37,388 bases of DNA from DATBLE01 sp046732255 (lineage in GTDB: Bacteria > Actinomycetota > Thermoleophilia > Gaiellales > Gaiellaceae): contig JBKPMR010000099.1 of the NCBI GenBank assembly GCA_046732255.1, forward strand, positions 1-37,388. Reading direction: 5' to 3'. Below, one piece after another: positions 35,541 through 37,388 of this stretch (position 1 is the first letter of the stretch; the number at the start of each line of letters is the position of its first letter). The position numbers and the translations under genes are program-made. The notes under the pieces were generated by a model. That model searched no databases and was not told the origin of the DNA. It saw only the letters and a list, made by a program, of their open reading frames with translations.

Positions 35541-36083
35541 ATGACACGCGAGCCGATCGTGGAGCTCGACCCGGCATTTAGCGCCGAGGACGGGCGCGCG
35601 ACGCCGTGGGCGACGGTACTGGCGTTCCTAGAACGGGCTGAGGTGTTCTGGCTCTCGACGGTGCGCGCGGGCGGACGACCGCACGTCACGCCGCTCGTTG
35701 CGGTCTGGCTCGACGAAGCGCTGCACTTCTGCACCGGCGAAGGTGAACAGAAGGAGAAGAACATCCAGCGCAACCCGCATTGCGTCCTCACCACCGGATG
35801 CAACAGCTTCCGCGAGGGCCTCGACCTCGTGATCGAAGGCAACGCCGTACAGGTTCGAGACGAAGCGAGGCTGCATCGGCTCGCAGGGCTCTGGAAGTCG
35901 AAATACGACTGGCCCTACGACGTACGCGACGGCGTCTTCCGCCACCCGGCAAGCGAGGGCAACGTGCCGGTGTTCGAAGTCGCTCCAACCAAAGCCTTCG
36001 CGTATGCCAGGGGCGCCAACAACAGCGCAACCCGGTACCGGTTCAATCGAGGCACCGGCGAATCGACGTCTTCTTCGGCGTAG
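35541..36083 (+). CDS. Pyridoxamine 5'-phosphate oxidase family protein
   Basis: 180 residues from ATG 35541; GGAGG (35529-35533) lies 7 nt upstream. Split beta-barrel, FMN/F420 type: WATVLAFLERAEVFWLSTVRAGGRPHVTPLVAVWLDEALHFCTGEGEQKEKNIQRNPHCVLTTG. A longer C-terminal part follows (LHRLAGLWKSKYDWPYDVRDGVFRHP, VFEVAPTKAFAYARG, TRYRF). The FxLSTxxxxGxPHVTPL strand is diagnostic. It lacks the residues that make true PNP oxidase, so the substrate is unknown. It pairs with the preceding gene as a small F420/FMN enzyme operon. Confidence 0.87.
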   Translation: MTREPIVELDPAFSAEDGRATPWATVLAFLERAEVFWLSTVRAGGRPHVTPLVAVWLDEALHFCTGEGEQKEKNIQRNPHCVLTTGCNSFREGLDLVIEGNAVQVRDEARLHRLAGLWKSKYDWPYDVRDGVFRHPASEGNVPVFEVAPTKAFAYARGANNSATRYRFNRGTGESTSSSA

Positions 36084-36131
36084 AGGAGAGGAGCCTCCGG
36101 CTCTCCGGTGAGGCCGGACGGCGAGTCCGCC

Positions 36132-36440
36132 CTAATCGACTTGGGGCTGAGAATCCCCTAACCTGCTGGCCTCACGCAGGAATGGCCGCATGGCCTCGGC
36201 GAACTCGTAGGGGTACTCGTGATACGCGTCGTGTTTACCCGGCGTGGCGGCGACGTCGACGCCGAGGCGCTTGCCGAGGCGACCGGCGATCTCAGCGAAG
36301 AACGGTAGCCGTCCTCGCTGACGAGCAAGCGCACGGGCACGGCGAGGGAGGCCAACCTCTCCTCGTCGGGCAGGCTGAGCTCGTAGGCCCCTAGCTCAAC
36401 CCCGAACAACGTGCTGGCGGTGGCGCGCAGGCGCTCACGA
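36132..36440 (-). pseudogene. C-terminal fragment of alpha/beta-hydrolase, frameshifted
   Basis: The minus strand reads LRERLRATASTLFGVELGAYELSLPDEERLASLAVPVRLLVSEDG. After a one-base shift near 36300 it continues LPFFAEIAGRLGKRLGVDVAATPGKHDAYHEYPYEFAEAMRPFLREAS to a TAG. The VRLLVSED and GKHDAYHEYP parts are the acid and His regions of the hydrolase. The N-terminal half with the nucleophile Ser is absent, so it cannot be a working enzyme. Confidence 0.65.
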
Positions 36441-36448
36441 AGCGTGGA

Positions 36449-36658
36449 ATGCTGTGGGGGAGGGGCGTCGCGAGCGCAGCACTCTGGATCTTTCTTGCCG
36501 AGACTGCCGAACGTCCACTGTACGCCCGAGCAGCCTCGGACAACCTCGGTTCGCTTCGAGTACTGGAGAAAGCTGGGTTCCGGCGCTTTGGCGTCAACCG
36601 CGACTTCGCACCCGGTCGCGGTGAGGAGATCGAGGAGACGATCCTTCGCCTCGACTGA
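36449..36658 (+). pseudogene. C-terminal fragment of GNAT acetyltransferase
   Basis: The plus strand reads LWGRGVASAALWIFLAETAERPLYARAASDNLGSLRVLEKAGFRRFGVNRDF and ends IEETILRLD. These are GNAT motif A (GRGVAS, acetyl-CoA loop) and motif B (N.GSLRVLEKAGFR). The N-terminal half of the fold is missing: upstream of 36449 the sequence is the hydrolase remnant on the other strand. Either a relic, or a very short ORF of 69 residues with no function. Confidence 0.7.
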
Positions 36659-36690
36659 CGTAGAAACGATGGGGTCGCGGCGGACAACAG

Positions 36691-37388
36691 TCAGCCGATC
36701 CCGCCGAAGGCGGTGCAGTCGACCCAGCCGCGCTTGACGTCCGCGACCGCGTGGGCGAACGCGCGGTACGACGGCTTCGGTTGCCAGTTCGCCCAGAGCA
36801 GGCCGGATTGCCACCCGCCCAGGCCCGGTTCGTCCGCAAGCAGGAAGTTGAAGAACGCGCCGACATAGGGCTGGCAGGAGGCGAGCCGCACCGCGTCCGC
36901 AAGCTGGCTGGCCTGGTCGATCGCCCGGCCGCCGGCGATCGTCCGGCGGCCGGGCGCCTGCGCATCGAGGGCCCAGCGGTCGGTCTCCTCGCCGGTGTAG
37001 TCCGTCGCGGGCCCCTCTTCGACACGGGTCTGGAAGCCGTCCTCCATGTACCAGATCGACAGTCCTCGGCCCGGCACGGGCTGCGCGTGCCGGCGAACCC
37101 TTCCGTCAGCACATGCACGAGCTTGTCGTAGTCGCCCTCGCCGATCGTGCCGCCGTTGTGGCGGGTCGACACCGGTTCCGACGAGGTGTTCGGGTACGGG
37201 TTGTGCCCGACCGTGTCGAAGATCGGGCGGTCACGTCCGCTCGCACGGAAGGCGGCGGCGAGCTCGGTGTAGAAGCGGACGGGGGACTCGGACGGCCGCT
37301 TTGCCGCTGGGTCGTCGTTCCCGCGCGGCGCGCTGGCCGCGATCACGTTCACCCCCGGCTTGAACGCGTGGAGGTCGTCCCAGCACTC
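36691..37388 (-). pseudogene. Glycoside-hydrolase-like gene, frameshifted, 5' beyond the window
   Basis: The minus strand is open from the right edge (WDDLHAFKPGVNVIAASAPRG), through FYTELAAAFRASGRDRPIFDTVGHNPYPN and GEGDYDKLVHVLTEGFAGT. It then needs one extra base at 37084-37085 to continue as QPVPGRGLSIWYMEDGFQTRVEEGP. The end reads GAFFNFLLADEPGLGGWQSGLLWANWQPKPSYRAFAHAVADV and stops after AFGGIG. The SIWYMEDGFQT strand and the FFNFLLADE strand look like late barrel strands of a cellulase/GH5-39-type enzyme with acidic catalytic residues. The single lost base could be real decay or a sequencing error; the rest of the frame is undamaged. Confidence 0.6.

Overview
The window is high-GC bacterial DNA with dense coding, many GTG and TTG starts, 4-nt stop/start overlaps, several apparently leaderless genes, F420/FMN-type split-barrel enzymes and an ECF sigma/zinc anti-sigma pair. 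I infer an actinobacterium, most likely of the deep-branching Thermoleophilia type. That placement comes from gene style only; no rRNA is present. tRNA genes for Lys(TTT), Glu(TTC) and Val(TAC) are present.

Layout. 1-1161: end of an aldo/keto reductase and a P-loop nucleoside-kinase-like gene. 1162-2963: a gene-poor stretch, tRNA-Lys and a secreted collagen-like protein with 58 Gly-X-Y triplets. 2995-9761: an LPG-synthase-type flippase, a large polytopic membrane protein, a protein with an internal domain duplication, and a PAS-GAF-GGDEF-EAL cyclic-di-GMP protein. 9838-12074: palindromic repeats, two small genes diverging from an ECF sigma / zf-HC2 anti-sigma / conserved-protein operon, then a 170-bp element bounded by perfect 19-bp inverted repeats. 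12071-14857 (minus): a two-gene unit made of a small membrane protein and a STAND-type NTPase. 15032-26457: tRNA-Glu, a NitT/TauT-type ABC transporter, an IclR regulator and a protocatechuate operon pcaIJ-HG-B-D-C followed by pobA. 26458-27596: palindromic repeats, a decayed GT2-GtrA gene and a MmcQ/YjbR gene. 27664-31134: a secreted/anchored protein, znuBCA (minus) and a divergent zur-like gene. 31227-37388: small oxidoreductases, tRNA-Val, a GT1 glycosyltransferase, a DHFR-like/ArsR/SRPBCC cluster around a 32-bp palindrome, two PPOX-type proteins and several gene remnants, ending in a frameshifted glycoside-hydrolase-like gene that runs off the right edge.

How the genes work together. The catabolic cluster converts 4-hydroxybenzoate (PobA) to protocatechuate, opens the ring by ortho cleavage (PcaGH) and carries it through PcaB, PcaC, PcaD and a two-subunit CoA-transferase to 3-oxoadipyl-CoA. 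The final thiolase (PcaF) is not here. The IclR protein diverges from pcaI and the neighbouring ABC transporter probably imports the aromatic acid. ZnuABC and the Zur-like repressor form a zinc uptake unit with a Zur-type box between them.

The most unusual locus is the STAND NTPase unit. Its Walker A motif lies upstream of every conventional start codon in its frame. The frame begins right after the in-frame TAG of the upstream membrane protein, with a strong Shine-Dalgarno sequence placed for initiation at ATC. The two proteins share a short Ile-Gly/Ser/Val-Gly-Val motif, as if they signal to each other by a homotypic motif. At least four palindromic repeat families also occur between genes, and one of them forms the start-codon region of pobA.
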